Below, one piece after another: positions 1-9,651 of a stretch of DNA of 64,000 nt (the stretch's first letter is position 1; every line of letters starts with the position of its first letter). Where the stretch lies: the NCBI RefSeq assembly GCF_025698545.1, contig NC_068569.1:3100001-3164000 (forward strand). The letters are read 5' to 3'. A model generated the notes under the pieces. That model was given only the letters and a program-made list of their open reading frames with translations, was not told the origin of the DNA and searched no databases. The DNA is from Gossypium raimondii. Taxonomy: Eukaryota; Streptophyta; Magnoliopsida; Malvales; Malvaceae. The position numbers were made by a program, and so were the translations under genes.

Positions 1-230
1 ATAATATTACATTGTTGATTGTTTCTCACTATTTGACAGCAGTTTCTGACATGGTTAAAACTATGGTCCTGGAAGTATTGTTGGCATTTTGGCTTGTTTT
101 ATCAAATATTTCTGTGAAGTCCATTCTTCTTGTGCCGATAGCTGACTGAAAGAGGGAAATAACTTGAAATTTTCAATGTAACCTTACAAATTAGTTTCTT
201 TCTTTTCCTTTGTGTTTGGAGAAATTGCAG

Positions 231-497
231 CGAGGTTCTGAGCCTCTGCCCAAATATTCAAAGGCAGTGCCATCAAAGGATGAGGATGATGATGGACTAG
301 AGGAGGAAGAGGAGGAGCATGGAGAGACACTATGTGGGGCTTGCGGAGAGAGTGACGGAGCTGATGAATTCTGGATTTGCTGTGATATATGTGAGAAATG
401 GTTCCATGGAAAGTGTGTCAAGATTACACCAGCAAGGGCAGAGCATATTAAGCAGTACAAATGCCCATCTTGCAGCAACAAGAGAGCACGGCCTTGA
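231..497 (+). CDS. AL: Alfin-like PHD finger protein, last exon (partial gene)
   Basis: Only the last coding exon lies in the window; the earlier exons, with the Alfin N-terminal domain, are upstream. The exon begins after the acceptor at 229-230 and stops with TGA at 495-497. It encodes a linker with an acidic run ([16 protein letters not shown]) and then a complete Cys4-His-Cys3 PHD finger ([30 protein letters not shown]), ending in the basic tail NKRARP. In plants this family reads histone H3 methylated at lysine 4 in the nucleus and acts in repression and stress or root responses; binding here is inferred from the conserved aromatic and acidic residues. Arabidopsis AL4 (AT5G26210) neighbours a carrier and a NOL1/NOP2/Sun gene as here, which supports an AL4-type identity. 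Positions 1-230 are the preceding intron. Confidence 0.93.
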   Translation, partial: RGSEPLPKYSKAVPSKDEDDDGLEEEEEEHGETLCGACGESDGADEFWICCDICEKWFHGKCVKITPARAEHIKQYKCPSCSNKRARP

Positions 498-860
498 TGA
501 TGACAGGTCGGTGGCCCTTGCCTTGAATTCTGTCATCTTGGAGTCTGCTAATTGTCTCGAAGCTCATGTACTCAACTCAAGTATGTTGGTAGTAGATTAT
601 GTTCTTTAATCTTAGCAAATCTTTCTCAGCTTTTTATTTGTAGGTCGCAAAGCTGTTTAAGTTGTTCTCTGAAAATCATTGTTCTTCCTGCCGTAGGAAG
701 GGAGACTTGACTTTTGTTTAAGTTTGATCTTATTGTGTTTATATGCATGCAATTGCGTTTTTCTTTTGGTATTCAATGAGCTTGTAAAGTGTAATGCTTT
801 GGCATCCTTTGAAAGGAAAAAAGATGAATGAAATAATGGATGAGACACCTTTCAGCCCAC
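498..860 (+). other. Probable 3' UTR of the Alfin-like gene
   Basis: T-rich sequence directly after the stop codon with no coding potential. Several polyadenylation-like motifs (for example AATGAA near 828) are present; the true end cannot be fixed by eye. Confidence 0.5.
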
Positions 861-3803
861 CACAACGGCCTGTTAAGGGACGGTTCTTGGTCCAAGTGGT
901 GTTTCTATCATACGTTACGAATTCATTTGAATGCTAATCAAATAATATTATAAAATAAAGATGGTATAGATGGAGAAATGAAAATCTTGTCCTTTTCCGC
1001 CATTTTTTTAACTGTTCAACCAAATATTGTTTAAGGCGTTAGTATCGAGTTACGTTTTATTGCTGTCGAGAATTCTTTAATCTTAATCAGATGATTATAT
1101 TTGGTTCAATGATTTCGTTTAAGATAATCAGTTTTTATGTTTTTCGAAAACTGTTACATTTCTTGAGTAAAATAACAAACTCTCCTGATCTTTGATTTTC
1201 TTGCAAGTTTTGTTATACAACCTCTCACATCATTGTCGTTGTAAAGAGACAAGATATGACTTTGCTACTAGTAAGTTCAAGACGCATAGCATCCATTATC
1301 TCTCATATATAAACTCCTTCAAGATATCATCGGACACAACATTTAGAAACCTTCCTTTTTAATCATATAGACCCTCATAAAACAAGCTTCTCTCTACATT
1401 TCCCTGACCATCACAATGTACAAGGGTTCTCTGCCCCCAACTAGTGTGAATTGTCATAATCATCACTATCTACTACTTTCTCTTGTTGATCTCACTTGAG
1501 AACAAGTTTAAAATTTTTTTTCAGCTAAAGTTTTGTGGTTTATTATTATTATTATTATTATCAGGAATAAATATATACATGAAATTTTCGTTTTGATTTG
1601 ATTATATGCATTAAAAAATAAATACATAAATTTATTTTTATATTAGATGAATATAATTATATGTATGTAATATATAAAGATAAAATGATTTTATAACAAT
1701 AATTGTGTTGATAATTTGTGATAATTGGATCGAATCAAAATTTCATGTATAAAATTACATTTTAGGCCAAAGTTCATTTATAATTTTGAGATAATAATAA
1801 CTAATAAGTTGATAAACTTTAACTTTATTACATTTTAATTGTTAATTGATTAATATTATTATAAGTAACTTTTCTTATTTATTTAAAAGAAGTTGACATT
1901 TTGTATATTGTTATCATTAGTCTTATCCTTTTTTTAATTTTCATAATTAACTTCACTCTTAGTACCATTTAAATTTGGTTTCATTTTATTCATGATTAAG
2001 TATAATTCGATAAAAATTCTATTAGGTTATTTCATATTGCCTCAGTCAAATTAATGAATTTTACATTCCAACCCATTGTACCAAACCCAAGTAAGAAAAG
2101 GTTTCTGAATAACCTAATAATAGAAAATAATGTTATACTTACATGTTCTTTGATCCAAACTGTCCCTAACGACAAGGATTAGATTAGAGGCGATGCTAAT
2201 CGTATTAAAATAGTACTTAGCATATTGTTTTATATATGTGTGTGTTCTCGATTGAAACGCCTTGTCAACCATGGGAGGCAAATGAGTTGCATCATGTCAT
2301 GTGTGAACCTTTGTTTATAACATCAGTTTGGGTATTGTAACTCCATTGAAATTTAAAAAGAAAAATATGAAAATGGTTCTACTCCATTGTAAACTGTAAC
2401 TCCTAAGTAAAATAAGCTTGAATAATGAATCCAACGGTGGGCTTTTCTTTTCTTTTTTTAAGGATATTATGACGGCTCTAACTTGGTTTCGTTTGAATGT
2501 CAGCATCCAGTTTTCTGAAACATGTAACCAAAAATGAATCCTGTTGCATTTTGTTCGAGATCTCTCACCTTTGTTTTAAAAGAAGAGAAAAAACAAAAGA
2601 GAAGTCGTCCTCAAATTGGCTTCAATCTCAGTTGTTTCTTTTGGTCTCTGAGACGGACAAGTATGCCGTATGCATGCTGTTGAGGTTAAAAATCGAACAG
2701 GACACAGAGAATGATGGGAAGGTCTGCCTGTAGTTTCTGCTGGTGTGGTTCGTATTGGGTGGTCCATAGTAAATAAAAAGGGCAAATGGGTTATGTTATC
2801 AGCCCCTGGTTTTTGGATCCCTGTCTGCTTTGCTTTGATTGTGTCACTCTGACTCCTTATCCCTATCATTTCTCTCTGTTGCCTTGCCCGCCCCCAATCA
2901 CTGCTTCTTTACTTCTTTGCATTTACCGATGCAGATGCAAGTTATTGGGTTTAAAACTCATATGTTGTAGATTTGCTTTCGGCAGTATTAAAGATGAAAG
3001 TGAACGGTAATGTACTAGACTTCATTAATATATATTTTTTTATCCTGTTTTAAATCAAGTATGCATTCAAAGAACGGAACCCATTTCCAGCACCAGTATC
3101 TATATCACATTACTGTAGTTAAAAAGTGAAAATTTCAGCACACTGAATTTGAAGCCTTTAACACAATTTCATTACCATTTAGACTAATGCATTTTTGGAT
3201 AAGTGAAAGAGATAAAACTTTTTTTTCCCTATTAATTCGTATAGCAGGATTGCTACCCCATACTATAAGGCTAAACTAACTGGCCATGGGTTCGCATAAA
3301 GGAGATACAGTGAAACATGGGCTAGAAAAATTATTCAAATATGTACAGTGTTCTGCAGTAAGAGGGCATGTGGTGTCTCTGTTGCATTTCAAGATGCCGT
3401 GCACCTCAGGTCTTGTTTAAGAATACCCTGGGAGTAATTTCCTATACATATGACTGTTAATCTCTAGTGCACCGTGCAGGTGACCAAAATTTAAAACGAA
3501 AGAGACACGGTTTATTGTTTTATATTCAAAAGCTGGTTGACTGCTCAATCTTTGGATGATTTACTTTTGTCATTTTTTTTGACCAAGTCTAACTGTACGA
3601 TTTCTTTTAACAATTGGGTAATGTTGGGGCCGAGATTTGAGAAGTTGGGATGCGTTATATGACCCACAGTGAGAAGCTTTAAGTATTAACCCTTCTGTAT
3701 CCAAAAATTTTCTGTCTTTTCAAGTTTTAGAGGGGCACAGCCAAAGTATCATATTGGTTAAAGTAAAAGCAACTTCTTCATGTCCTTAAACTGAAATAAC
3801 TTA
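861..3803. other. Intergenic, AT-rich, no gene seen
   Basis: Apart from an ATT microsatellite near 1541-1561 and ordinary AT-rich DNA, I see no conserved coding segment. Open frames here are short and lack recognisable motifs. Confidence 0.6.
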
Positions 3804-3952
3804 GAGTGAGTTTAGAAGGAAGGTGCGTTTACTTGCGGTTAATATAAAAATAGCGATAGCGGTAAAATTAAATACTGTAACAATATTATAGCGTGAAACA
3901 AAAGTAAACTAAACACACCGTACCGCACCCAATCGCCCATCCAAACCCACCC
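3804..3952. mobile_element. Tourist-like (PIF/Harbinger) MITE, 149 bp
   Basis: The right end CCCATCCAAACCCACCC pairs with a decayed left end GAGTGAGTTTAGAAGG, and the element is flanked by TTA at 3801-3803 and 3953-3955. A three-base TWA target duplication with a GGGTNNGTTTGG-type terminal repeat is typical of PIF/Harbinger MITEs. A better-preserved relative lies at 61686-61831. Both have subterminal motifs of the GGTGCGTTTA type. Confidence 0.75.
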
Positions 3953-3955
3953 TTA

Positions 3956-4236
3956 AGCAATAAATAGACAAAATTCACTTATTACAGAGTGACTTGTTCT
4001 TTTTCAATCATAATTAGAATGAGAAAAGGATGTAGTTATAATAATAGATTGAGAACATGAAATTATTAAAGAGTGAGCCAAATGAAAAAGAAACAAAATC
4101 TTATACATAGATATATGTTTTACATCGATAGTGATACTCATCATTACAGAGCCAAACTAAGAAGATAAAAATGTACACTTAACTAAGGAATAGGGTCACA
4201 AACTTCTCAAGTGTGAGAAATCTGTATGTTTTTCAT
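3956..4236. other. Spacer and probable 3' UTR of the carrier gene
   Basis: AT-rich sequence downstream of the minus-strand carrier stop codon. No coding potential seen. Confidence 0.4.
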
Positions 4237-5295
4237 TCATGATGATAAGCTGTCTCGACTCTTAGCTGATAACCGTTTTAAGAACTCATAGGTAGTGATC
4301 ATGGTTGTGGCAGACATAGACATTGATGCCCACCTTGGTCCCAGTCCCCTGTAACAAGCAGACAATCCGCCTTCTTTAACCAAATTCCTTATTGTCTGCA
4401 AAACCGTCATAGGTCTTCTTACCCCATTGTCTTCTCCATCCAGGACCTGTAACCTGGTTTTGATGGTGTCAAGTGGCATAGTGATTAAAGCTGAAACACC
4501 ACTAGCCATGGCTGCACTTAAACCTTGGACTGCCACCACGGCCCTTGAATCAGGCTTGAAACCAGATCCTTCAATCACACCAGTTTCATCTTTTTTACCC
4601 ATGGAGCAACCAATACCACCCCAAATGAGCTTGTGAGCAAGAGAGTAAGATGTCCACCAAACAGCATTAGATGGTGCATATGTCAATATTGAGATCCCAA
4701 ACCCCCTATACAACCCTCTAGGACCATCTGCATACAGAATCTTCCTAAACGCATCAAGACCATTCTTATATCGACAAGAATGCACGTTTGAAATTGCATT
4801 CTTGCAACTGTTACTATTGTTGTAACCTTGAACCATAAGTCTTTGGCTCACAACATCGATTGGGGTCCAAACGAGTTGTGCAGCCATAGCTGAATTTAAC
4901 CCAGCAGCAGCACTAGCTATAGCCGTTGCTGTAGTGTCTGAAAACCCTAAACGAACAGTTGCAGTGCCAACACTGCTCTTGGTAACCTCAAGGACTCCCA
5001 TGTAAAGTGCTCGAGCTGGGATTGTCCCCATCAAGGAGGTACCAAAACCCCTATAGAATCCTCTCAACCCTTCATATCTCATAATAGAGAGAGACATCTT
5101 AGAGCAAGAAATTTGAGCGGATGACACCTGTTGCCTAGTTTTCAAGACTACTATAGGGTAAAGAGCAGCAGATACACCTGAAAATAAAGCCGCACCAAGG
5201 AAAAAGAACTTGGATTTATCAAGCATGTGCCAATCTATATCTGCCGGTATATGAATCTCTGACCTTGAATCATCCTCAGCTGCACTTAAACTCAT
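4237..5295 (-). CDS. Mitochondrial carrier family protein (SLC25A44-like)
   Basis: Single coding exon of 352 residues, from the ATG at 5293-5295 to TGA at 4237-4239. Upstream in-frame sequence has no ATG, so this start is favoured. Three repeats of about 100 residues fit the six-helix inner-membrane carrier fold. The signature Px[D/E]xx[K/R]x[R/K] is seen as PIVVLKTR in repeat 1 (acidic residue replaced by Val), PIDVVSQR in repeat 2 and a canonical PLDTIKTR in repeat 3. Repeat-end motifs GFYRGFG, GLYRGFG and ACYRGLG are present. The family exchanges metabolites across the mitochondrial inner membrane. The closest relatives I recall are AT5G26200 and AT1G72820; the related animal SLC25A44 moves branched-chain amino acids, but the plant substrate is not deducible here. 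It is divergent from the sHSP gene at 6999. Confidence 0.93.
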   Translation of the reverse strand: MSLSAAEDDSRSEIHIPADIDWHMLDKSKFFFLGAALFSGVSAALYPIVVLKTRQQVSSAQISCSKMSLSIMRYEGLRGFYRGFGTSLMGTIPARALYMGVLEVTKSSVGTATVRLGFSDTTATAIASAAAGLNSAMAAQLVWTPIDVVSQRLMVQGYNNSNSCKNAISNVHSCRYKNGLDAFRKILYADGPRGLYRGFGISILTYAPSNAVWWTSYSLAHKLIWGGIGCSMGKKDETGVIEGSGFKPDSRAVVAVQGLSAAMASGVSALITMPLDTIKTRLQVLDGEDNGVRRPMTVLQTIRNLVKEGGLSACYRGLGPRWASMSMSATTMITTYEFLKRLSAKSRDSLSS

Positions 5296-6880
5296 TTTCG
5301 CCACTTTTGTAAGCTGTTTAGTGCAAATAACTAAAATCTGCTCTCTTTTTGTTATCCTTTCACCAAAATTAATCAGAAACCACCTTAAAATCCTATTCAA
5401 AACTCAAATGTAAAACAACCCAGCTCTATTAAAATATAACTCCAACTACTTGGGTTTTCTATAAAATTAAAGCTACAAATTAATACGAGAGCGATGAAAG
5501 GATCAAAAGGCAAAAAGAAGGAAAATTTATGAGGGGTATTTATTCTTCCAGTATTTGGACTGTACAAAAGTTAGGAAATCTAAGCGGAAAGAAAAAGGGA
5601 AAAAAAAGATTTCTTTCGTTAGTATGATTAGGTATAAAAAAAGAAGAAAAAAGAATGGGGTTTTGTTGGTTTTCTTTTCTTCCTTTTGCGAAGCCAAATT
5701 TGTGAGCGAACGTGGATCAGCAGAAATAAGTCGAACATTCACTCACCATACAAGAACCCCAGATTTTATTTTTGATTCTTACCAGAAAAAGTCCAAGCCT
5801 TTGCAACATCTTCAATCAAGGCTTCATCTTAATTTGTCAGATAGGCAACTGGGAAATCATAAAGAGAGAGAAGCACAGATCTCAAAAGCGCAAAGAATAT
5901 AAATGAAGTGGGGCAAAAAGGGGGTTATGGGGGTGGCGGGTTCACGGAAAACGAAATGCTGAAGAGGATAGTGTCAATAAGAAGGAAATGGAAAGTGAAG
6001 GAGTGGGAGAGAATGAGAAAAAAATAGAGCGCTTTAACGGTAGAGACCAGAGAGCAATGGGATTGTAGCAAAGTGTTAGCGTATCGAGGAAAATAGACAC
6101 GTGTCGGTAATTGCTTCTATAGGTATTAGTTTTATAGGCTGATTTCAAGGTTCAATTGTTTTAAGCAGCTTGATTGTTGGCAGGGATTAGCTTGCTTGCT
6201 ACCCTCTGATTTCCAACTAAACTGTGGGTGAGTCAGTCTCAGTAATATGTTTGTGTTTTATAAATGGATGCCTCAAATTTCATATACAGGATGTCAGTAA
6301 CCAGTATCTCACCATTTATGGCAACAAGGAACCCTCTGATTTGAGTCTGTTTTTCCCTTTTCTCTTTGAGGTAAGTTAAATACAGCAAAGCAAGCCATTC
6401 TATCTATTTATCTATCTATCAAAAGACTTCACCTTTTACTCATTGTTTTGGCCTATAAAACTCTGTACTTCAGTCTTGACTTTGATCCAGGGAACTAAAA
6501 ATTAACCTTCGACACATTAGGTATTAAAGTAAAAATGAAATTGGGTAAGATTTTGATAAGGAATTTTGATCAGGACATTACATGATGAGATGAACCTTTT
6601 ATGCTGGTCAAGCTTGGCCCAAGAGCAAATTTGGGTTATTTTTAGCCTTGTTACACATGAAATTATTCATTGCAGATTTGATCCAACCTATCTTGCATGG
6701 CAACACGGGCCCTGGCATTGTTAAGTACAGTTTGGACCCAAAATATTAAAGAAATGGAAAATTACAGAACAATTGCTCGTCTTCTTCAATATTCTAGACA
6801 GAATGTTACAGAGCCCCATTACCAAACTTTTCCATCTGCACCGATTAATCTCTAGAACTCTCGTCTCTCTTGATTACCTC
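5296..6880. other. Divergent intergenic region between carrier and first sHSP
   Basis: Holds the carrier 5' leader and promoter and the distal sHSP promoter. Purine-rich between about 5560 and 5670. No conserved coding segment; the open frames at 5555-5902 and 5942-6148 lack recognisable motifs and family similarity. Confidence 0.5.
6096..6105. promoter_or_regulatory. Palindromic G-box / ABRE-like site
   Basis: GACACGTGTC contains the CACGTG core bound by plant bZIP and bHLH factors, embedded in an ABRE-type context. It lies about 800 bp upstream of the carrier ATG and 900 bp upstream of the sHSP ATG, so the target gene is uncertain. Confidence 0.45.
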
Positions 6881-6889
6881 CTATAAATA
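6792..6889 (+). promoter_or_regulatory. Promoter of first sHSP: imperfect heat-shock elements and TATA box
   Basis: Degenerate heat-shock element pieces are at 6792-6808 (TTCTAGACAGAATGTTA) and 6850-6862 (CTC-ta-GAA-ct-CTC). A TATA box, TATAAATA, is at 6882-6889, about 110 bp upstream of the ATG. The elements match the alternating GAA/TTC rule only in part. Confidence 0.5.
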
Positions 6890-6998
6890 TGAATCAGCTC
6901 TTCGCTTCCCAAATCACTCTGAAAATCAGCTTAAAACTCATTACATAAACGTCTTTCTTTCTATATCCCTTGTCTGTTTATATTTTAGAGCTTGAATT

Positions 6999-7478
6999 AT
7001 GGCTTTGAGGAACTTTGGCTTCGATTCTCCACTCTTTACAATCCTGGAAGACATGCTGGACATCCCGGAGGAACAAGAGAAGTCCCGAAATAACCCATCT
7101 CGAGCCTATGTTCGAGATGCAAAGGCCATGGCTGCCACTCCAGCTGACGTGATAGAGTACCCAACATCTTACGTCTTCATCGTGGACATGCCCGGCATAA
7201 ATCACGGCGAGATCAAGGTGCAGGTTGAAAACGAGAATGTGCTTGTGGTGAGCGGGGAGCGAAAGCGTGAGAAAGAGAAAGATGAGAAAGAAGGGGTGAA
7301 GTATGTGAGGATGGAAAGGAGAGTGGGCAAGTTTATGAGGAAGTTCGCATTGCCTGAGAATGCGAATATGGATAAGATATCTGCAGTTTGTCAAGATGGG
7401 GTGTTGAGAGTGACGGTGGAGAAATTACCTCCACCTGAACCTAAGAAGCCCAAGACCATTGAAGTTAAAGTTGCATAA
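6999..7478 (+). CDS. HSP17-CII: Class II cytosolic small heat-shock protein (17-18 kDa)
   Basis: Intronless gene of 159 residues, the usual length for the class. The N-terminus ([15 protein letters not shown]) and the [12 protein letters not shown] segment are hallmarks of plant class II cytosolic sHSPs. The alpha-crystallin domain runs from about residue 45 to 145, with the consensus II motif [10 protein letters not shown] and consensus I near [16 protein letters not shown]. The C-terminal anchor KTIEVKVA carries the IXV-type motif for oligomerisation. The protein is an ATP-independent holdase that forms large oligomers in heat stress. The linker contains an extra charged run (EKEKDEKEG) not shared with the neighbour at 8813. 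An AATAAA polyadenylation signal lies near 7581. It is the tandem paralogue of the next gene, like AT5G12020/AT5G12030. Confidence 0.96.
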   Translation: MALRNFGFDSPLFTILEDMLDIPEEQEKSRNNPSRAYVRDAKAMAATPADVIEYPTSYVFIVDMPGINHGEIKVQVENENVLVVSGERKREKEKDEKEGVKYVRMERRVGKFMRKFALPENANMDKISAVCQDGVLRVTVEKLPPPEPKKPKTIEVKVA

Positions 7479-8590
7479 GAGAGTTATGGTTGTTGATCTG
7501 TTCGATTTGATAAAAAACAAATCAAAGAAACGTCAGTGTTTCATTCTGGTTGTGTGAGTTTTGAAGTTTATCAACACAGAATAATAAAGTTAAGGTTTCT
7601 TTATTTTGATTTCATGTTGAAGAAGATCGAATGTTGCGTATTAATGCAGTATAACAATAAAACTGGATTTTGGTTACTAGTTGCCGCATTTCTTTACAGC
7701 ACAGAATAAAATTTGTTTTACCAAAAGACAACATCCCATTGAACAAACCTTTAATTTACTGCATCCTAAAGCAACAACTTAATTTTCAGCTAAGCTATTC
7801 TTCAACCTAGCTTCGTCATGCATATTATAGATGGAGTTGAGAGTCATGGGATTCCATTCATCTATCACCTCTCTTTTTTTTCAGTCTTGGCTTCTTAAGA
7901 TAACTTATTGTAATGATATCTGTCTCATTTTAAGAATTAGTGTAAGCATTTGTATGCTATGAAAAATGAGAGCTGAAACCATTACAACTTTAAAAAAGAA
8001 GGAAAAAATAAAGCATTCTTCCTCTCCTTAGGTTCTTCGAACTTTGCTTTCATTTTTTATCCTTTAAGAGAACTCTTTTCTTCCTTCATTTGATCACTAA
8101 GCTTACGTTTCAATAGATAATAACTTGAGAACTGGTTTGAAATCAGAAAATGAGAGAGCTGGGTGTATCATTTATTCAAGAAGCACTGCTTGGATGTCTA
8201 GGCCTTAGAACCGGTAGGCTGTCTCAAGCCTTTGAACTATTGTATAATAATACTATTATTTGATGCGATCAAACTCTTATTAAAGATCTTTTTGCATTAG
8301 GTTATGAGTTTCTTCAGGAAAAAGAGCATATGAACTCTAAAATGTTCGATTTTATAGGAATTTTTGGACTTTGATTTTCGATTTTTCTCTAATTTTCTTC
8401 TTTTTGGAAGTTATTTTTTGCTGTTCTTTGTAGTTGTGTTGTTAAACGGTTTGCCCTACCGTTTAACTCTAACCAATGATTAAATAGAACCATTCCAAGA
8501 AAAACAAAACAAAATCCGGCCCACCGCACCGTATGTTGTGTCAATCAATGACTCGCTCTTTCCTGTAGTGTGTAAGAAATTCTAGACCTT
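7479..8590. other. Spacer between the two sHSP genes
   Basis: Contains the 3' UTR of the first sHSP and the distal promoter of the second. No coding segment recognised. Confidence 0.5.
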
Positions 8591-8599
8591 CCCAAAACA

Positions 8600-8704
8600 T
8601 TCTGGAAGAGTGGAAATCCTTGAAGAATATGTGACATTATAACACAACCTTCTCGAAAACTCTCGACGTCTTCTTCCAGAAACTTCCTACCCAACCTTAT
8701 AAAT
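8600..8704 (+). promoter_or_regulatory. Heat-shock element cluster and TATA box of second sHSP
   Basis: Three well-formed elements occur before the TATA box. TTC-tg-GAA is at 8600-8607. TTC-tc-GAA-aa-CTC is at 8650-8662. A perfect three-unit TTC-ca-GAA-ac-TTC is at 8674-8686. TATAAAT follows at about 8698-8704. This is the arrangement bound by trimeric heat-shock factors, with the last element about 12 bp before the TATA box. Confidence 0.82.
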
Positions 8705-8812
8705 GAGCTAATCCCATTCATGATTCCCTATCCAAGCCGAGAAACGTAGTTAATTTGCAACCGAAAACCGAATCAAGATCTTCGCAATCTCATCCAGCTA
8801 CAAAAAAGAAAA

Positions 8813-9283
8813 ATGGATCTCAGAATCATGGGTTTCGATTCTCCGCTCTTGAATACTCTCCAACACATGATGGATCTTTCTGACGATACGGAGAAGATCC
8901 CGAGCGCACCATCAAAGGTTTACATGCGGGATGCCAAAGCCATGGCTGCAACACCAGCGGACATTAAGGAGTACCCCAAGTCTTACGTGTTCATCGTCGA
9001 CATGCCGGGGCTGAAATCAGGGGACATCAAGGTCCAAGTGGAGGACGACAATATGCTCTTGATCAGCGGAGAAAGGAAGCGAGAGGAAGAGAAAGAAGGA
9101 GCCAAGTACGTGAGAATGGAGAGGCGGGTCGGCAAGTTTATGAGGAAATTTGCGTTGCCTGAGAATGCTAACGCTGATGCCATCTCTGCAATCTGTCAAG
9201 ACGGGGTTTTAACTGTTACTGTGGAGAAACTGCCACCCCCTGAGCCTAAGAAACCCAAGACCATCGAGGTTAAAATAGCTTGA
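8813..9283 (+). CDS. HSP17-CII: Class II cytosolic small heat-shock protein, tandem paralogue
   Basis: Intronless gene of 156 residues starting at the ATG at 8813-8815. It shares the class II N-terminus ([11 protein letters not shown]), the [12 protein letters not shown] segment, the alpha-crystallin core ([30 protein letters not shown]) and the C-terminal KTIEVKIA with the gene at 6999. The two differ mainly in the first 40 residues and in the linker after GERKRE, where this copy is shorter. Role: cytosolic chaperone holding unfolding proteins in heat stress. Its promoter has strong heat-shock elements, so it is probably the more strongly heat-induced of the pair (inference). It is convergent with the NSUN5-like gene, leaving 368 bp between stop codons. 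Confidence 0.96.
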   Translation: MDLRIMGFDSPLLNTLQHMMDLSDDTEKIPSAPSKVYMRDAKAMAATPADIKEYPKSYVFIVDMPGLKSGDIKVQVEDDNMLLISGERKREEEKEGAKYVRMERRVGKFMRKFALPENANADAISAICQDGVLTVTVEKLPPPEPKKPKTIEVKIA

Positions 9284-9651
9284 AGCAGCTTTAGATTTAC
9301 GGTTAATTGTCAATGGGGGCTTTAAATAAGTTGGGGGTTAGCCCTGCAAGTAGTTTCTAGCGTTTGCCGTGGTGGTTTCTGAGTGTGTTAAACGTTTGAT
9401 GTCAGAGTTCTATGTCGTGTTGTGTTGAAATCATGAAATGCAGATGTTACCGTTAGTATTTTCTTGTATTTTCCATCTCTGGTTTTAATCACATATGTTT
9501 TTGCTAACAATGGTCAATGGAATTCCTCATGCCAGGCAGAAATTTATGGCTAAAAGAGAAAGGGAAAGACTTGCAGCAAATTGTATTAAAACTTGGGAGG
9601 TAACATGACAAAACAGGGTTGATAAAAAAAATTTAATCAAATAGCAGGCTG
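9284..9651. other. Convergent 3' region between sHSP and NSUN5-like gene
   Basis: Holds both 3' UTRs. No coding segment seen. Confidence 0.5.

Noticed and set aside
5296-5400. 35-residue N-terminal extension of the mitochondrial carrier
   Set aside because: It begins at TTG; the first in-frame ATG is at 5293-5295, where family similarity also starts.
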